64,000 bases of DNA, taken from contig NZ_JAASAE010000011.1 of NCBI RefSeq assembly GCF_012726205.1, positions 62,001 to 126,000 of the forward strand, given 5' to 3'. Shown here piece after piece: positions 19,475 through 28,455 of this stretch; the stretch's first letter is position 1, and each line of letters starts with the position of its first letter. The notes under the pieces are model-generated. The model saw only the letters and a list, made by a program, of their open reading frames with translations. It was not told the DNA's origin and made no database searches. This stretch comes from Rhodococcus sp. HNM0569 (lineage in GTDB: Bacteria > Actinomycetota > Actinomycetes > Mycobacteriales > Mycobacteriaceae). A program made the translations under genes and the position numbers.

Positions 19475-20250
19475 ACACGCCCGCTGCCGGAATCGCTGCG
19501 CAGCACGAGGCAGTCTCGCCGGGAACGGGTTCGGCATCCGACGCCCCGGCACCGTTGCTCGAACTCGTCGGCGTGCGCGCCGGGTACGGTCCCATCGAGG
19601 TGCTCCACGGAGTCGATCTCGCGCTGCGACCGGGCGCGGTCGTCGCGCTGCTCGGGCCGAACGGCGGCGGCAAGACGTCGACGCTGAAGATCTGTTCGGG
19701 CTTGCTGCCGGTTGCGTCGGGCGAATTCCGGCTCGCAGGCCGGTGTGTCAACGGTGTCGACGCGGCGGCGCTCGCGCGCCTGGGCATCTGCACGATCCCC
19801 GAGGGCCGCGGCATCTTCGCGAACCTCACCGTGCGAGAGAACCTGTGGGTCGCGACCGGCACCGGGACCGATCTCGCCCGCCTCGAAGAGATCGCGTACG
19901 GACGCTTCCCGATCCTCGGGAAGCGTCGTGACCAGCTCGCCGGATCGATGTCCGGCGGCGAACAGCAGATGCTCGCGCTGTCGCGTGCTCTGGGTACGAG
20001 CCCCACGGTGCTGCTCCTCGACGAACTGTCGATGGGACTCGCGCCACGCGTCGTCACCGAGATGTACGACGTCGTCGGGCAACTCGCAGACGAGGGCTTG
20101 TCGATCCTCGTCGCCGAACAGTTCGCCCGCGCCGTACTGCCGATCGCGACCACGGCGGCCCTGATGCTGCAGGGCCGCGTCGTCCGCATCGGCGACCCCG
20201 CCGAGATCGACCGTGAACTTTCCACCAGTTACCTAGGAGGACAACGATGA
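19471..20250 (+). CDS. Branched-chain amino acid-type ABC transporter ATPase 2 (LivF-like)
   Basis: 259 residues. Walker A GPNGGGKTS, CTIPEGRGIFANLTVRENL (the LivF-typical block), signature SMSGGEQQMLALSRAL and Walker B VLLLDELSMGLAP. The first 30 residues are a non-conserved linker before LLELVGVRAGYGPIEVLHGV. It forms the heterodimeric motor with the LivG-like subunit. It overlaps both its upstream and downstream neighbours by four bases, so the unit is one tightly coupled operon. Confidence 0.92.
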   Translation: MNTPAAGIAAQHEAVSPGTGSASDAPAPLLELVGVRAGYGPIEVLHGVDLALRPGAVVALLGPNGGGKTSTLKICSGLLPVASGEFRLAGRCVNGVDAAALARLGICTIPEGRGIFANLTVRENLWVATGTGTDLARLEEIAYGRFPILGKRRDQLAGSMSGGEQQMLALSRALGTSPTVLLLDELSMGLAPRVVTEMYDVVGQLADEGLSILVAEQFARAVLPIATTAALMLQGRVVRIGDPAEIDRELSTSYLGGQR

Positions 20251-20579
20251 CCGCAACCGCGGAGGACCGGCGGGACCAGTTCGAGAAGGACGTGGCCGCG
20301 TTGAAGTCGAAGACCGGGGGCAGCGGACGCGCCGACGCCCGCGCCCGTATCGGCGGTCTCGTTCTGATGGTGGTCGGCGTGATCGCGTCGTTCGTCGTCT
20401 ACCTCGCGTCGCTCAGCCTCGACGACCCGCGCAATATCGCGTCGTACCAGATACTTGCATCGGCGCTGCTCGCGGTCACGGTGATCGGCGGCGCGCTCTA
20501 TCTGGCCGGCGCGGTGTCGCGCGTGCTGCGGCTGTGGCTGCTGCGCCAGCTGTACGAGAACCGGCGGGACGAGTCGTAG
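20247..20579 (+). CDS. Small two-helix membrane protein at the end of the importer operon
   Basis: 110 residues. A charged N-terminus (DRRDQFEKDVAALKSKTGG) is followed by two membrane helices, about 36-56 and 66-92. AGGAGG lies eight bases before the ATG, and the ATG overlaps the LivF stop. I do not recognise the family. Its translational coupling suggests it works with the ABC importer, perhaps as a small accessory subunit. Confidence 0.75.
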   Translation: MTATAEDRRDQFEKDVAALKSKTGGSGRADARARIGGLVLMVVGVIASFVVYLASLSLDDPRNIASYQILASALLAVTVIGGALYLAGAVSRVLRLWLLRQLYENRRDES

Positions 20580-20596
20580 CCGACCGGCCGGGTCGG
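20580..20596 (+). terminator. Weak hairpin after the importer operon
   Basis: CCGACC (20580-20585) pairs with GGTCGG (20591-20596). The stem is short, there is no T run, and it sits between convergent genes. Confidence 0.35.
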
Positions 20597-20634
20597 GGCG
20601 GTCGGGGTCCGGTCGGGCGGGCGCCGTGTCGGGC

Positions 20635-21270
20635 TCAGCGGCTGATGCCGCGGGTGATCGCGTCCGCGGTGAACTCGACGAGGTCCGCTGGATCCAGATG
20701 AGCCGCCCAGTTGTTGACGAGCGTGTCGGCTACCCCCATGAGGCCCGAGAGCACGAACGGCAGCATCGCCGGATCTTCCCGCAGCGGTCTGCCTTCCGCC
20801 TGCGCGGCCTCGGTGATCGCCCGCAGCAGTTCGGCGTTGTACTGCTCGGCCGTGACGCGCAGGCGACCGACCGACTCGCGCGCGGTGCGGCGCGCGCCCG
20901 TGGAGTCGCGGCCCTCGCGAGCATCCAGGTCGCGCCATACCGCGGCGAGGCGTCCGATGCGCGCCCACTGTCGCGCAGATTCGGGGATGACGGCAGCGAC
21001 GAGCGCCGCGACTCCACGGTCGCGGGGAAGCGCGGCCACGAACCGTGCCGATTCGAGCTGGCTCTCGTTGAGCAGTGTCGCGAAGATGTCCTGTTTGTCG
21101 GTGAAGTACTGGTAGATCAGCCCGGTGCTGGTGCCGGCACGTGCCGCGACGGACCGAATGGTGAGCGCGGTGTACCCCCCTTCGTCCAGCAGCTCGGCCG
21201 CGGCGTCGAGAGTGCGGCGTCGCCGGGCCTCGGCGTCGCCGTAGATCGACTTCCCGTTCGGAGAACTCAC
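20635..21270 (-). CDS. TetR-family transcriptional regulator, divergent from the cys-sulfotransferase operon
   Basis: 211 residues from GTG 21270. The N-terminal helix-turn-helix is typical of TetR: TLDAAAELLDEGGYTALTIRSVAARAGTS-type helices, then GLIYQYFTDKQDIFATLL. The C-terminal ligand/dimer domain is variable, as is normal. A TTG much further upstream (21327) would place the start inside the operator and is unlikely. TACGGT at 21277-21282, six bases before the GTG, is a leaderless -10, which supports 21270. The double dyad at 21318-21358 lies directly upstream of both this gene and cysQ, so autoregulation and control of the cysQ operon are expected. Confidence 0.9.
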   Translation of the reverse strand: MSSPNGKSIYGDAEARRRRTLDAAAELLDEGGYTALTIRSVAARAGTSTGLIYQYFTDKQDIFATLLNESQLESARFVAALPRDRGVAALVAAVIPESARQWARIGRLAAVWRDLDAREGRDSTGARRTARESVGRLRVTAEQYNAELLRAITEAAQAEGRPLREDPAMLPFVLSGLMGVADTLVNNWAAHLDPADLVEFTADAITRGISR

Positions 21271-21317
21271 GAGCTCACCGTAGCGGGCGAGCTGCGCGGT
21301 GTCCGACTCGGAGCAAA

Positions 21318-21358
21318 GAATGAACAATGTTCGATCTGGGATTGAACTTTGTTCATTC
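21318..21358. promoter_or_regulatory. Double palindromic TetR-type operator
   Basis: The left arm GAATGAACAATGTTC (21318-21332) and right arm GAACTTTGTTCATTC (21344-21358) are inverted copies (14 of 15 match) separated by 11 bases. Each arm is itself a small dyad of the form GAAC-N3-GTTC. This suits two repressor dimers. It lies between the divergent tetR and cysQ starts. Confidence 0.75.
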
Positions 21359-21370
21359 TGTGGTTACCGT
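21342..21370 (+). promoter_or_regulatory. cysQ operon promoter, leaderless
   Basis: TTGAAC (21342-21347), a 17-base spacer and TACCGT (21365-21370) form a good -35/-10 pair. The -10 ends six bases before the GTG of cysQ, so the transcript should start at or next to the start codon. The -35 overlaps the right arm of the operator, so a bound repressor would block it. Confidence 0.65.
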
Positions 21371-21376
21371 CACGGG

Positions 21377-22213
21377 GTGACCCGAGAAACAGCGGACACC
21401 ACGCCGCATTCCACGGTCGGTCCAGACCGTCACGACCCAGACCGTCACGACCCAGACCGCCGCGACCCGGACCACCTGGTCGCCGCCGACCTCGCCACCG
21501 CTGCGGGCCGACTGCTGCTCGCGCACCGCGCCGACGCCGAAAGGCGGGTCCTGCCGGCCGCGGACGTGCGCGCCGCGGGCGACCGACTGTCGCACGAGTA
21601 CCTCGTCGCCGAACTCGCGCGAGTGCGCCCGGCCGACGCCGTGCTCTCCGAAGAGGGCGCGGACCACGCCGACCGGCTCACCGCCGAGCGCGTGTGGATC
21701 GTCGATCCGCTCGACGGCACCCGCGAGTTCGGCGAAGCCGGCCGGACCGACTGGGCGGTACACGTCGCGCTCGTGGAGCGCGGAGATCTCGTCGCGGGTG
21801 CGGTCGCACTTCCCGCGCTGGGGGTGACCTACTCGAGCGCTGACACCGCCCCGCTGTCCGGCACCGAATCCCCGGTGCCCGCGCGTCCGCGCGTACTGGT
21901 CAGCCGCACCCGACGACCCGAGGCCGTCATGACGATGGCGTCAGCGCTCCGGGCCGAGCTGATCGAGATGGGCTCGGCGGGCGCCAAGGCGATGGCGGTC
22001 GTGCGCGGCGACGCCGACGTCTACGCGCACACCGGCGGCCAGTACGAGTGGGACTCCGCGGCGCCGGTCGCGGTCGCCCGGGCGGCCGGTCTGCACGTCT
22101 CACGCCTCGACGGCTCACCTCTCGTCTACAACCAACCGAATCCGTGGCTGCCCGATCTGCTGGTCTGCAGGCCCGAACTCGCCGCGGACGTCCTGGAGGT
22201 ACTCGCCCCGTGA
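21377..22213 (+). CDS. cysQ: 3'(2'),5'-bisphosphate nucleotidase CysQ
   Basis: 278 residues. Inositol monophosphatase superfamily: metal-binding [11 protein letters not shown] near residues 113-123, an upstream SEEG glutamate block and a C-terminal [14 protein letters not shown]. CysQ hydrolyses PAP, the by-product left when a sulfotransferase uses PAPS, to AMP and phosphate. That fits its place ahead of cysD, cysNC and a sulfotransferase. The GTG start follows a leaderless -10. Residues 17-31 are a pentapeptide repeat ([15 protein letters not shown]) from a 15-bp tandem duplication and are not part of the fold. The stop overlaps the cysD start by GTGA. Confidence 0.88.
   Translation: MTRETADTTPHSTVGPDRHDPDRHDPDRRDPDHLVAADLATAAGRLLLAHRADAERRVLPAADVRAAGDRLSHEYLVAELARVRPADAVLSEEGADHADRLTAERVWIVDPLDGTREFGEAGRTDWAVHVALVERGDLVAGAVALPALGVTYSSADTAPLSGTESPVPARPRVLVSRTRRPEAVMTMASALRAELIEMGSAGAKAMAVVRGDADVYAHTGGQYEWDSAAPVAVARAAGLHVSRLDGSPLVYNQPNPWLPDLLVCRPELAADVLEVLAP
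21423..21467. repeat. In-frame 15-bp tandem repeat, three copies
   Basis: CAGACCGTCACGACC at 21423-21437 and 21438-21452, with a diverged third copy at 21453-21467. It encodes the DRHDP repeats at the CysQ N-terminus. Confidence 0.85.
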
Positions 22214-23115
22214 CCCGCACACTGTCTCATCTCGACCGTCTCGAAGCCGAGAGCATCCACATCATGCGCGAGGCCGTCGCGCAGAGCGAGAACCCCGTGA
22301 TGCTCTACTCGGTCGGCAAGGACTCCGCGGTGATGCTCCACCTCGCCCGCAAGGCCTTCCACCCGTCGAGGCTGCCCTTCCCGCTCCTGCACGTGGACAC
22401 CACGTGGAAGTTCCGCGCGATGTACGAACTGCGTGACAAGAGCGCGGCGACAGGCGATTTCGACCTGATCGTGTACCAGAATCCCGAGTGCCTCGAGAAG
22501 GGGATCAATCCGTTCACACACGGCAGCGCCACACACACCGACATGTGGAAGACAGAAGGGCTCAAGCAGGCACTCGATCTCCACAAGTTCGACGCGGCGT
22601 TCGGCGGCGCGCGCCGCGACGAGGAGAAGTCCCGTGCGAAGGAACGTGTCTTCTCGATCCGCTCGCCGCAGCATCGGTGGGATCCCAAGCGGCAGCGTCC
22701 CGAACTGTGGCACACGTACAACGTCCGCAAGTCGCCCGGCGAGAGCCTGCGCGTGTTCCCGCTGTCGAACTGGACCGAACTCGACGTGTGGGAGTACATC
22801 CGGCGCGAGGACATCCCGATCGTGCCGCTGTACTTCGCAGCCAAACGCCCCGTCGTCGAGCGCGACGGAGCTCTCATCATGGTCGACGACGACCGGATGC
22901 CGCTGCGCCCGGGTGAGGTTCCACAGTGGAAGAGCGTCCGTTTTCGCACGCTCGGCTGTTATCCGTTGACCGGCGCGGTCGAGTCGACGGCGACGACGCT
23001 CACCGAGATCATCCAGGAAATGCTCCTCACCACCACGTCCGAACGCCAAGGGCGTGTCATCGACCACGACAGTGCGGCGTCGATGGAGAAGAAGAAGCAG
23101 GAGGGCTACTTCTGA
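22210..23115 (+). CDS. cysD: Sulfate adenylyltransferase subunit 2 CysD
   Basis: 301 residues from GTG 22210; GGAGG lies about a dozen bases upstream. N-type ATP pyrophosphatase: the PP-motif is in [14 protein letters not shown] near residue 35, and the family-typical [25 protein letters not shown] and [12 protein letters not shown] are all present. CysD makes adenosine 5'-phosphosulfate from ATP and sulfate, with the GTPase CysN as partner. It overlaps cysQ at the front and shares one base with cysNC (TGATG), so all three should be made in step. Confidence 0.97.
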   Translation: MTRTLSHLDRLEAESIHIMREAVAQSENPVMLYSVGKDSAVMLHLARKAFHPSRLPFPLLHVDTTWKFRAMYELRDKSAATGDFDLIVYQNPECLEKGINPFTHGSATHTDMWKTEGLKQALDLHKFDAAFGGARRDEEKSRAKERVFSIRSPQHRWDPKRQRPELWHTYNVRKSPGESLRVFPLSNWTELDVWEYIRREDIPIVPLYFAAKRPVVERDGALIMVDDDRMPLRPGEVPQWKSVRFRTLGCYPLTGAVESTATTLTEIIQEMLLTTTSERQGRVIDHDSAASMEKKKQEGYF

Positions 23116-25028
23116 TGGGCGACAATACTTCCGGACAGGATTCCCTCCTCGTCCACGATGTCGAGCAGTATCTCGAGCGGCACGCGAGCAAGGGCATGCT
23201 GCGGTTCCTCACGTGCGGCAGCGTCGACGACGGCAAGAGCACGCTGATCGGTCGGCTGCTGTACGAATCGAAACTCGTGTTCGAGGACCAGCTCAGTGCT
23301 CTCGAAACCGATTCGCGCAAAGTCGGGACGCAGGGAGAGGGACTCGACTTCGCGTTGCTCGTCGACGGTCTCGCGGCGGAGCGCGAACAGGGGATCACGA
23401 TCGACGTCGCGTACCGCTACTTCACCACCGATCGTCGCAAGTTCGTCGTCGCGGACACCCCGGGGCACGAGCAGTACACCCGCAACATGGTCACGGGCGC
23501 CTCGACGGCCGATCTCGCGGTCATCCTCGTCGACGCCCGCAAGGGCGTGTTGACGCAGACCCGCAGGCACTCGTATCTCGTGGCGCTCCTCGGTATCCGC
23601 CACGTCGTGCTCGCGGTCAACAAGCTCGATCTCGTCGACTACTCGCGCGAGGTTTTCGAGGAGATCTCGCGTGAGTACACGGAGTTCGCACAGCGCATCG
23701 GGATCGCCGAGGTCGTCGCGATCCCGATGTCGGCCTACCGGGGCGACAATCTCACCGAACGCAGCACGAACACGCCCTGGTACGACGGCCCCACTCTGCT
23801 CGACCACCTCGAGACCGTGCCCGTCGACGACGACCGGCGCGCAGGCCCCTTCAGGATGCCGGTGCAGTGGGTCAATCGCCCCGACCTCGATTTCCGCGGT
23901 TTCGCGGGCCAGATCGTCGGCGGCACCGTTCGTCCCGGCGACCGCCTGCGGGTGCTGCCCGGCGGCCGCGAGTCCACCGTCGACCGCATCGTCACGATGG
24001 ACGGCGACCTGGGCGAGGCAGTCGACGGACAGTCCGTCACGATCACCCTGGCCGACGAGATCGACGTCAGCAGGGGAGACGTGCTCACCGCGGCCGACGC
24101 ACCGCCCGGTGTCGCCGACCAGTTCGAGGCGCACGTCGTGTGGATGGGCGAGGACGACATGCTTCCCGAACGTCCCTACCTGTGCCGCGTCGGCACGATG
24201 ACCGTGCAGGCCCGCATCACCCGGCCGAAGTACAAGATCAACGTCAACACGCTCGAGCACACCGCGACGAACACGCTCGCGCTCAACGAGATCGGTGTGT
24301 GCAACCTCAGTTTCGACCGCCCCGTGCCGTTCGACGCGTACGACGCCAATCGTGACATGGGCGGCTTCGTGCTGATCGATCGCATGACAGGCACCACCGT
24401 CGGCGCCGGAATGATTGCGCACTCGCTGCGCCGGTCGGACAACATCCACTGGCAGGCCGTCGATGTCGACGCCGGAGCGCGATCCGCGCTGAAAGGCCAT
24501 GAACCCCAGATCCTGTGGTTCACCGGGCTGTCCGGATCGGGTAAGTCGACGATCGCGAACGAGCTCGAACGCAGGCTGCACGCCCTCGGCTGTCACACCT
24601 ACCTGCTCGACGGCGACAATGTGCGCCACGGACTGAACCGCGACCTCGGGTTCACCGAGGCAGACCGCGTCGAGAACGTCCGTCGCGTCACCGAGGTCGC
24701 CCGGCTGATGGCCGATGCCGGACTGATCGTGCTGGCGTCGTTCATCTCGCCGTTCCGCGCGGAGCGCGATGCTGCGCGCGAGTTGATCGGCGCAGACCGG
24801 TTCTGCGAGGTGTTCGTCGACACACCGCTCGAGGTCGCCGAGGAGCGCGACCCCAAGGGCCTCTACAAGAAGGCGCGGCGCGGCGACCTCGTCAACTTCA
24901 CCGGTGTGGACTCGCCGTACGAGGCGCCGGAAAACCCGGAACTGCGGATCGACACGACCGTGACGTCGCCTGTCGATGCCGGGACCCTGATCGTCGAATT
25001 CCTACGCGGCCGGGGAGTGCTCGCGTGA
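23115..25028 (+). CDS. cysNC: Bifunctional sulfate adenylyltransferase subunit 1/adenylylsulfate kinase CysNC
   Basis: 637 residues. The N-terminal half is an EF-Tu-like GTPase: G1 GSVDDGKST (about 35-43), [12 protein letters not shown] and NKLD. From about residue 465 there is an APS kinase with P-loop GLSGSGKST and the family blocks [18 protein letters not shown] and [12 protein letters not shown]. It thus drives APS formation with CysD and phosphorylates APS to PAPS, the donor for sulfotransferases. Fusion of CysN and CysC is common in mycobacteria and relatives. No APS/PAPS reductase is visible in the window, so this copy looks geared to sulfation rather than cysteine synthesis (inference). 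Confidence 0.97.
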   Translation: MGDNTSGQDSLLVHDVEQYLERHASKGMLRFLTCGSVDDGKSTLIGRLLYESKLVFEDQLSALETDSRKVGTQGEGLDFALLVDGLAAEREQGITIDVAYRYFTTDRRKFVVADTPGHEQYTRNMVTGASTADLAVILVDARKGVLTQTRRHSYLVALLGIRHVVLAVNKLDLVDYSREVFEEISREYTEFAQRIGIAEVVAIPMSAYRGDNLTERSTNTPWYDGPTLLDHLETVPVDDDRRAGPFRMPVQWVNRPDLDFRGFAGQIVGGTVRPGDRLRVLPGGRESTVDRIVTMDGDLGEAVDGQSVTITLADEIDVSRGDVLTAADAPPGVADQFEAHVVWMGEDDMLPERPYLCRVGTMTVQARITRPKYKINVNTLEHTATNTLALNEIGVCNLSFDRPVPFDAYDANRDMGGFVLIDRMTGTTVGAGMIAHSLRRSDNIHWQAVDVDAGARSALKGHEPQILWFTGLSGSGKSTIANELERRLHALGCHTYLLDGDNVRHGLNRDLGFTEADRVENVRRVTEVARLMADAGLIVLASFISPFRAERDAARELIGADRFCEVFVDTPLEVAEERDPKGLYKKARRGDLVNFTGVDSPYEAPENPELRIDTTVTSPVDAGTLIVEFLRGRGVLA

Positions 25029-25045
25029 CACACGAAGGAGGAAAG

Positions 25046-25405
25046 GTGCCTACCCGCGACGAGATCTGTTCTGCCGTCGACGCCTACGTGAAGCATCTCG
25101 CGAGCCACGATGTCGACGCTCTGGTGTCGCTGTTCGCGGACGACGCCGTGCAGCACGAGCCGATGGGCGTGCACACCTATCGAGGAATCGCCGAGATCCG
25201 GGCGTTCGACACGGAGAATGCGAAGGTCGACTTCACCGTCAGCCGGCACTCGCCGATCACCGTCACCGGACGGTTCGCCGCGATGCAACTCCGGGTGCAG
25301 CGCGAGGGTATGCCCGACTTCCTGTCCACCGATCTCTTCGAGTTCGACGGCAACTGCAGGATCGTGTCCCTGAGCGTCGTACTGGACCCGCAGGCGCACG
25401 CGTGA
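25046..25405 (+). CDS. SnoaL/NTF2-like protein (ketosteroid isomerase-type fold)
   Basis: 119 residues. The NTF2-like fold is suggested by the N-terminal helix (AVDAYVKHLASHDVDALVSLFADDAVQHEP) followed by strands containing the GVHTYRGIAEIRAF block. Members act as isomerases, cyclases or dehydratases on polyketides and steroids, or only bind ligand. GTG 25046 is preceded by AAGGAGG; a GTG at 25025 overlapping the cysNC stop is the alternative. Its stop overlaps the SDR start. In this operon it may shape the sulfate acceptor; the substrate is unknown. Confidence 0.8.
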   Translation: MPTRDEICSAVDAYVKHLASHDVDALVSLFADDAVQHEPMGVHTYRGIAEIRAFDTENAKVDFTVSRHSPITVTGRFAAMQLRVQREGMPDFLSTDLFEFDGNCRIVSLSVVLDPQAHA

Positions 25406-26199
25406 CCGCGGCACTGATGCCGGCGATGCTCGACGGGAAGGTTCTCCTCGTCTCCGGTGTCGGATCGGGGCTCGGGCGGTCGGTGGCGGTGCGTGGCGCG
25501 AGGGCAGGCGCCCGCGTCGTGCTGGCCGCGCGCACCGAGTCGCGGCTGACCGACGTCGCCGCCGAGATCGCCGAGCTGGGCGGCACTGCGCTGTGCGTCC
25601 CGACGGACCTCACCGACGACGCGTCCGCGACGAACCTCGTCGACACGGCGCTCGCGGAGTTCGGCACCGTCGACACGGTGGTGCACAACGCGTTCGTGCA
25701 GCCACCCCACGAGCGCCTGCTCGACACCGAGTTCGAGTCGGTGCGGCAGGGCCTGGACATCAACCTGCTGGCGGCGCTGAACCTGACCCGCAAGCTCGTC
25801 CCGGCGCTGGAGAAGTCCCAGGGGTCGGTCGTGATGATCAACTCGATGGTGCTGCGCAACCAGCTGCCGAACTTCGGGGCCTACCGGGTGATGAAGGCCG
25901 GGCTGCTCGCGCTCGCCCGCGGCCTGTCGGTGGAGATGGGCCCGATGGGCGTGCGGGTGAACTCCGTGGCACCGGGCTACATCTGGGCCGAGCGGGTGCA
26001 GCGGATGGTCGACAAGCAGGCCGAGCAGCGCGGTGTCGATCCCGCCGAGATCTACGCCGAGATCGCCGCGGGCACCGACCTGCGGCGGCTGCCCGAACCC
26101 GACGACATCGCGAACGCGGTGCTGTTCCTCGCCTCCGACCTTGCCCGCGCTGTCACCGGGCAGTGCCTGGACGTCAACTGCGGGCACGCCCACCACTGA
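25402..26199 (+). CDS. Short-chain dehydrogenase/reductase
   Basis: 265 residues. Classical SDR: the cofactor motif VSGVGSGLGRSVA near the N-terminus, the NAF in place of NNAG near 94, catalytic Ser in VVMINSMVL, and YRVMK for the Tyr/Lys pair. RTESRL after the second strand suggests NADP or NAD use cannot be fixed. It should interconvert an alcohol and a ketone. It starts by GTGA overlap with the NTF2-like gene. An alcohol made by this enzyme could be the group sulfated by the next gene product (inference). Confidence 0.9.
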   Translation: MTAALMPAMLDGKVLLVSGVGSGLGRSVAVRGARAGARVVLAARTESRLTDVAAEIAELGGTALCVPTDLTDDASATNLVDTALAEFGTVDTVVHNAFVQPPHERLLDTEFESVRQGLDINLLAALNLTRKLVPALEKSQGSVVMINSMVLRNQLPNFGAYRVMKAGLLALARGLSVEMGPMGVRVNSVAPGYIWAERVQRMVDKQAEQRGVDPAEIYAEIAAGTDLRRLPEPDDIANAVLFLASDLARAVTGQCLDVNCGHAHH

Positions 26200-26222
26200 T
26201 CGATTCTCACAAGGACGTACGG

Positions 26223-27365
26223 ATGACACACGACTACGACGGCATCGGTTCCATCGAGGACCTGCACGCGCAGGCCCGTGACGAGACCGGCCTCACCGAC
26301 TTCGGTGGCGACGACCATCTCGAGGGTCTGCGGATTCTGCTGGACTCGTTCGCGAACGAGGCCGACCTCACCCCGCACGGGCGCGTGATCGCCCGGAAGA
26401 TGATCGTGTCCGCGCTCCGGAGCCGGTTGATCAGCGAGGCCGCATTCGCGCGTCACCCCGAGCACGTCGACACCCCGATCGAGCGACCGATCTTCATGTG
26501 TGGACTGACCCGCACCGGCACCACCGCGCTGCATCGCCTCCTCAGCGCAGACCCTGCCCACCAGGGCGTCGAGATGTGGCTGGCGGAGGCGCCGCAGCCT
26601 CGTCCCGCCCGTGAAACCTGGCCCGAGAACCCCGATTTCGTCCGCTGTGACGCCTTCTACCGGGCGCGTCAGGCGAACGAGGCGGACCTGATGAAGGTCC
26701 ACTTCATGGGTGCCGAAGAGGTGGAGGAATGCTGGCGACTGCTCCAGCAGACGATGCGCTCGACCTCGTTCGACACCATCGCGTACGTGCCGTCGTACAC
26801 GCAGTGGCTGGCGAAGCAGGACTGGACCGACACCTACGCCCGCTACAAGAAGAACCTGCAGCTGATCGGCATGAACGATCGTGACCGCCGCTGGGTGCTC
26901 AAGAGCCCGAGCCACGTCTTCGCGATCGACGAGATCCTGACGGTGTTCCCGGACGCGCTGTTCGTCCGCACCTTCCGGGACCCGCACACCTCGATGGCGT
27001 CGACGTTCAGCCTCGCCGAGCAGGGCGGGCACGGCATGTCGAAGGCCTTCGACCGCACGACGATCGGACGTACCCAGCTGGACCTGTGGGCGCGCGGGAA
27101 CGCGCACTTCCGTCAGGCCCGGGCCCGACACGACCCCGACCAGTTCGTCGACGTCGACTACCGGGACTTCGTGGCCGACCCGATCGGGACGGCCGAGGAG
27201 ATCTACACCCGGTTCTCCCTGCCGTTCTCCGACGAGGCGCGCCGCGCGATCGCCGTCGCCCACGAGGCCAGCCTCGCCGACCATCGTCGACCGTCGCACA
27301 CGTACTCGCTCGAAGACTTCGGAATCGCCTCTGCCGACGTCGACGCCAAGTTCGCCACCGTCTGA
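26223..27365 (+). CDS. PAPS-dependent sulfotransferase
   Basis: 380 residues. The 5'-phosphosulfate-binding loop is GLTRTGTTALHRLL (about 94-107). The 3'-phosphate block, with RTFRDPHTSMASTFSL, lies near 250-265, ahead of QFVDVDYRDFVADPIGT. This matches the Stf/sulfotransferase_3 family common in mycobacteria and rhodococci, which sulfate lipids, sterols or glycans. AAGGA lies about ten bases upstream. It is cytoplasmic, with no signal peptide. Encoded with CysD and CysNC, which make its donor, and CysQ, which removes its inhibitory product. The acceptor is not known. Confidence 0.9.
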   Translation: MTHDYDGIGSIEDLHAQARDETGLTDFGGDDHLEGLRILLDSFANEADLTPHGRVIARKMIVSALRSRLISEAAFARHPEHVDTPIERPIFMCGLTRTGTTALHRLLSADPAHQGVEMWLAEAPQPRPARETWPENPDFVRCDAFYRARQANEADLMKVHFMGAEEVEECWRLLQQTMRSTSFDTIAYVPSYTQWLAKQDWTDTYARYKKNLQLIGMNDRDRRWVLKSPSHVFAIDEILTVFPDALFVRTFRDPHTSMASTFSLAEQGGHGMSKAFDRTTIGRTQLDLWARGNAHFRQARARHDPDQFVDVDYRDFVADPIGTAEEIYTRFSLPFSDEARRAIAVAHEASLADHRRPSHTYSLEDFGIASADVDAKFATV

Positions 27366-27390
27366 CCCCTCACCCGGATAGGAAACCACC

Positions 27391-28455
27391 ATGAACGCCA
27401 CCTGGGAGAAGTTCTGCGCCGACCTCCGCGACGTCGGCACCATCCTGTCGGACCCGATCGTGCCCCAGGACGACCTGACACAGGCCGAGGGGGTGCGCTA
27501 CCTGTCGCGCCTGCTGCGGTACGCGACGATCAACTGTGTCGAGTACACCGACCCGCGCTTGCCGGAGTTCACGTCCGCGCCGAACCCGAACATGATGACG
27601 AAGATCGGCGCCGACAATCCGGACAACATCTACATGCGCGCCAACATCTCCGGCAAGTACACCTACCGGATCACGGGAACCCGGGGCACCGTCCCGCTGG
27701 TGACATTCGGTTCGCGCATCAACCGGTACCACATCGACGGCACCATGCTGCAGACCGGCGACCTGCACATCCACGACCTCGAGGTCGACGAGCACGGTCG
27801 TTTCGAGTTCGTCGCGAGCGCGGAGAAGCCGACCGACGGGTCCGCGTGGCTGCCGATGGATCCGGAGAGCAACCTCATCTCGGTGCGGCAGACCTACCGG
27901 GACCGCCGCAGCGAGGTTCCAGCCGAGTTGTCGATCGAATGCCTCGACCCCGACGGCGAGTTCGTCCCGCTGACCGAGGCCGAGATGGGGCAACGCCTCG
28001 ACAAGGCCATCGGCATGTTCCGCGGCACCGCGAACACCTTCCTGGAGTGGTCGCGCAAGTTCATGCCGCACGCGAACGAGATCTTCGACTGGGGCCAGGA
28101 CTACTTCCAGAACGCCGGTGGCGATCCGACGATCTTCTACTTCCACGGTTACTGGAAGCTCGCCGAAAACGAGGCGTGGGTGATCGAGACCGAGGTCCCG
28201 AACTGCGAGTACTACAACTTCGTGCTCCAGAACTTCTGGGTGGAATCGCTCGACTACCGCCGGGCGAACATCTACGTCAACAATCACACCGCGAAGCTGA
28301 ACGACGACGGGACGCTGACGATCGTGGTGTCCGCGAAGGATCCCGGGTACGGCAACTGGATCAGCACCGACGGTCACACCGAGGGCACGTGGGCGATGCG
28401 CTGGATCAAGGCCGACTCGCATCCCATCCCGACCGCCAAGGTGATCACGCTGTGA
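27391..28455 (+). CDS. DUF1214 domain protein
   Basis: 354 residues. The C-terminal part from about 240 carries the DUF1214 pattern (WGQDYFQNAGGDPTIFYF, later VVSAKDPGYGNWISTDGH, and WIKAD near the end). The N-terminal 200 residues include a beta-rich segment, YMRANISGKYTYRITGTRG. No catalytic motif, signal peptide or membrane helix is clear. Related proteins often sit with lipid, steroid or aromatic metabolism genes, but the function is unknown. AGGAAA precedes the ATG. The stop overlaps the LLM oxidoreductase start by GTGA, so it belongs to the same operon. Confidence 0.82.
   Translation: MNATWEKFCADLRDVGTILSDPIVPQDDLTQAEGVRYLSRLLRYATINCVEYTDPRLPEFTSAPNPNMMTKIGADNPDNIYMRANISGKYTYRITGTRGTVPLVTFGSRINRYHIDGTMLQTGDLHIHDLEVDEHGRFEFVASAEKPTDGSAWLPMDPESNLISVRQTYRDRRSEVPAELSIECLDPDGEFVPLTEAEMGQRLDKAIGMFRGTANTFLEWSRKFMPHANEIFDWGQDYFQNAGGDPTIFYFHGYWKLAENEAWVIETEVPNCEYYNFVLQNFWVESLDYRRANIYVNNHTAKLNDDGTLTIVVSAKDPGYGNWISTDGHTEGTWAMRWIKADSHPIPTAKVITL

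Noticed and set aside
21271-21327. Upstream TTG (21327) as the start of the TetR gene
   Set aside because: It would translate through the operator, and the GTG at 21270 has a matching leaderless -10.
22926-23114. N-terminal extension of CysNC upstream of ATG 23115
   Set aside because: The frame lies inside cysD, and the conserved CysN sequence begins just after ATG 23115.
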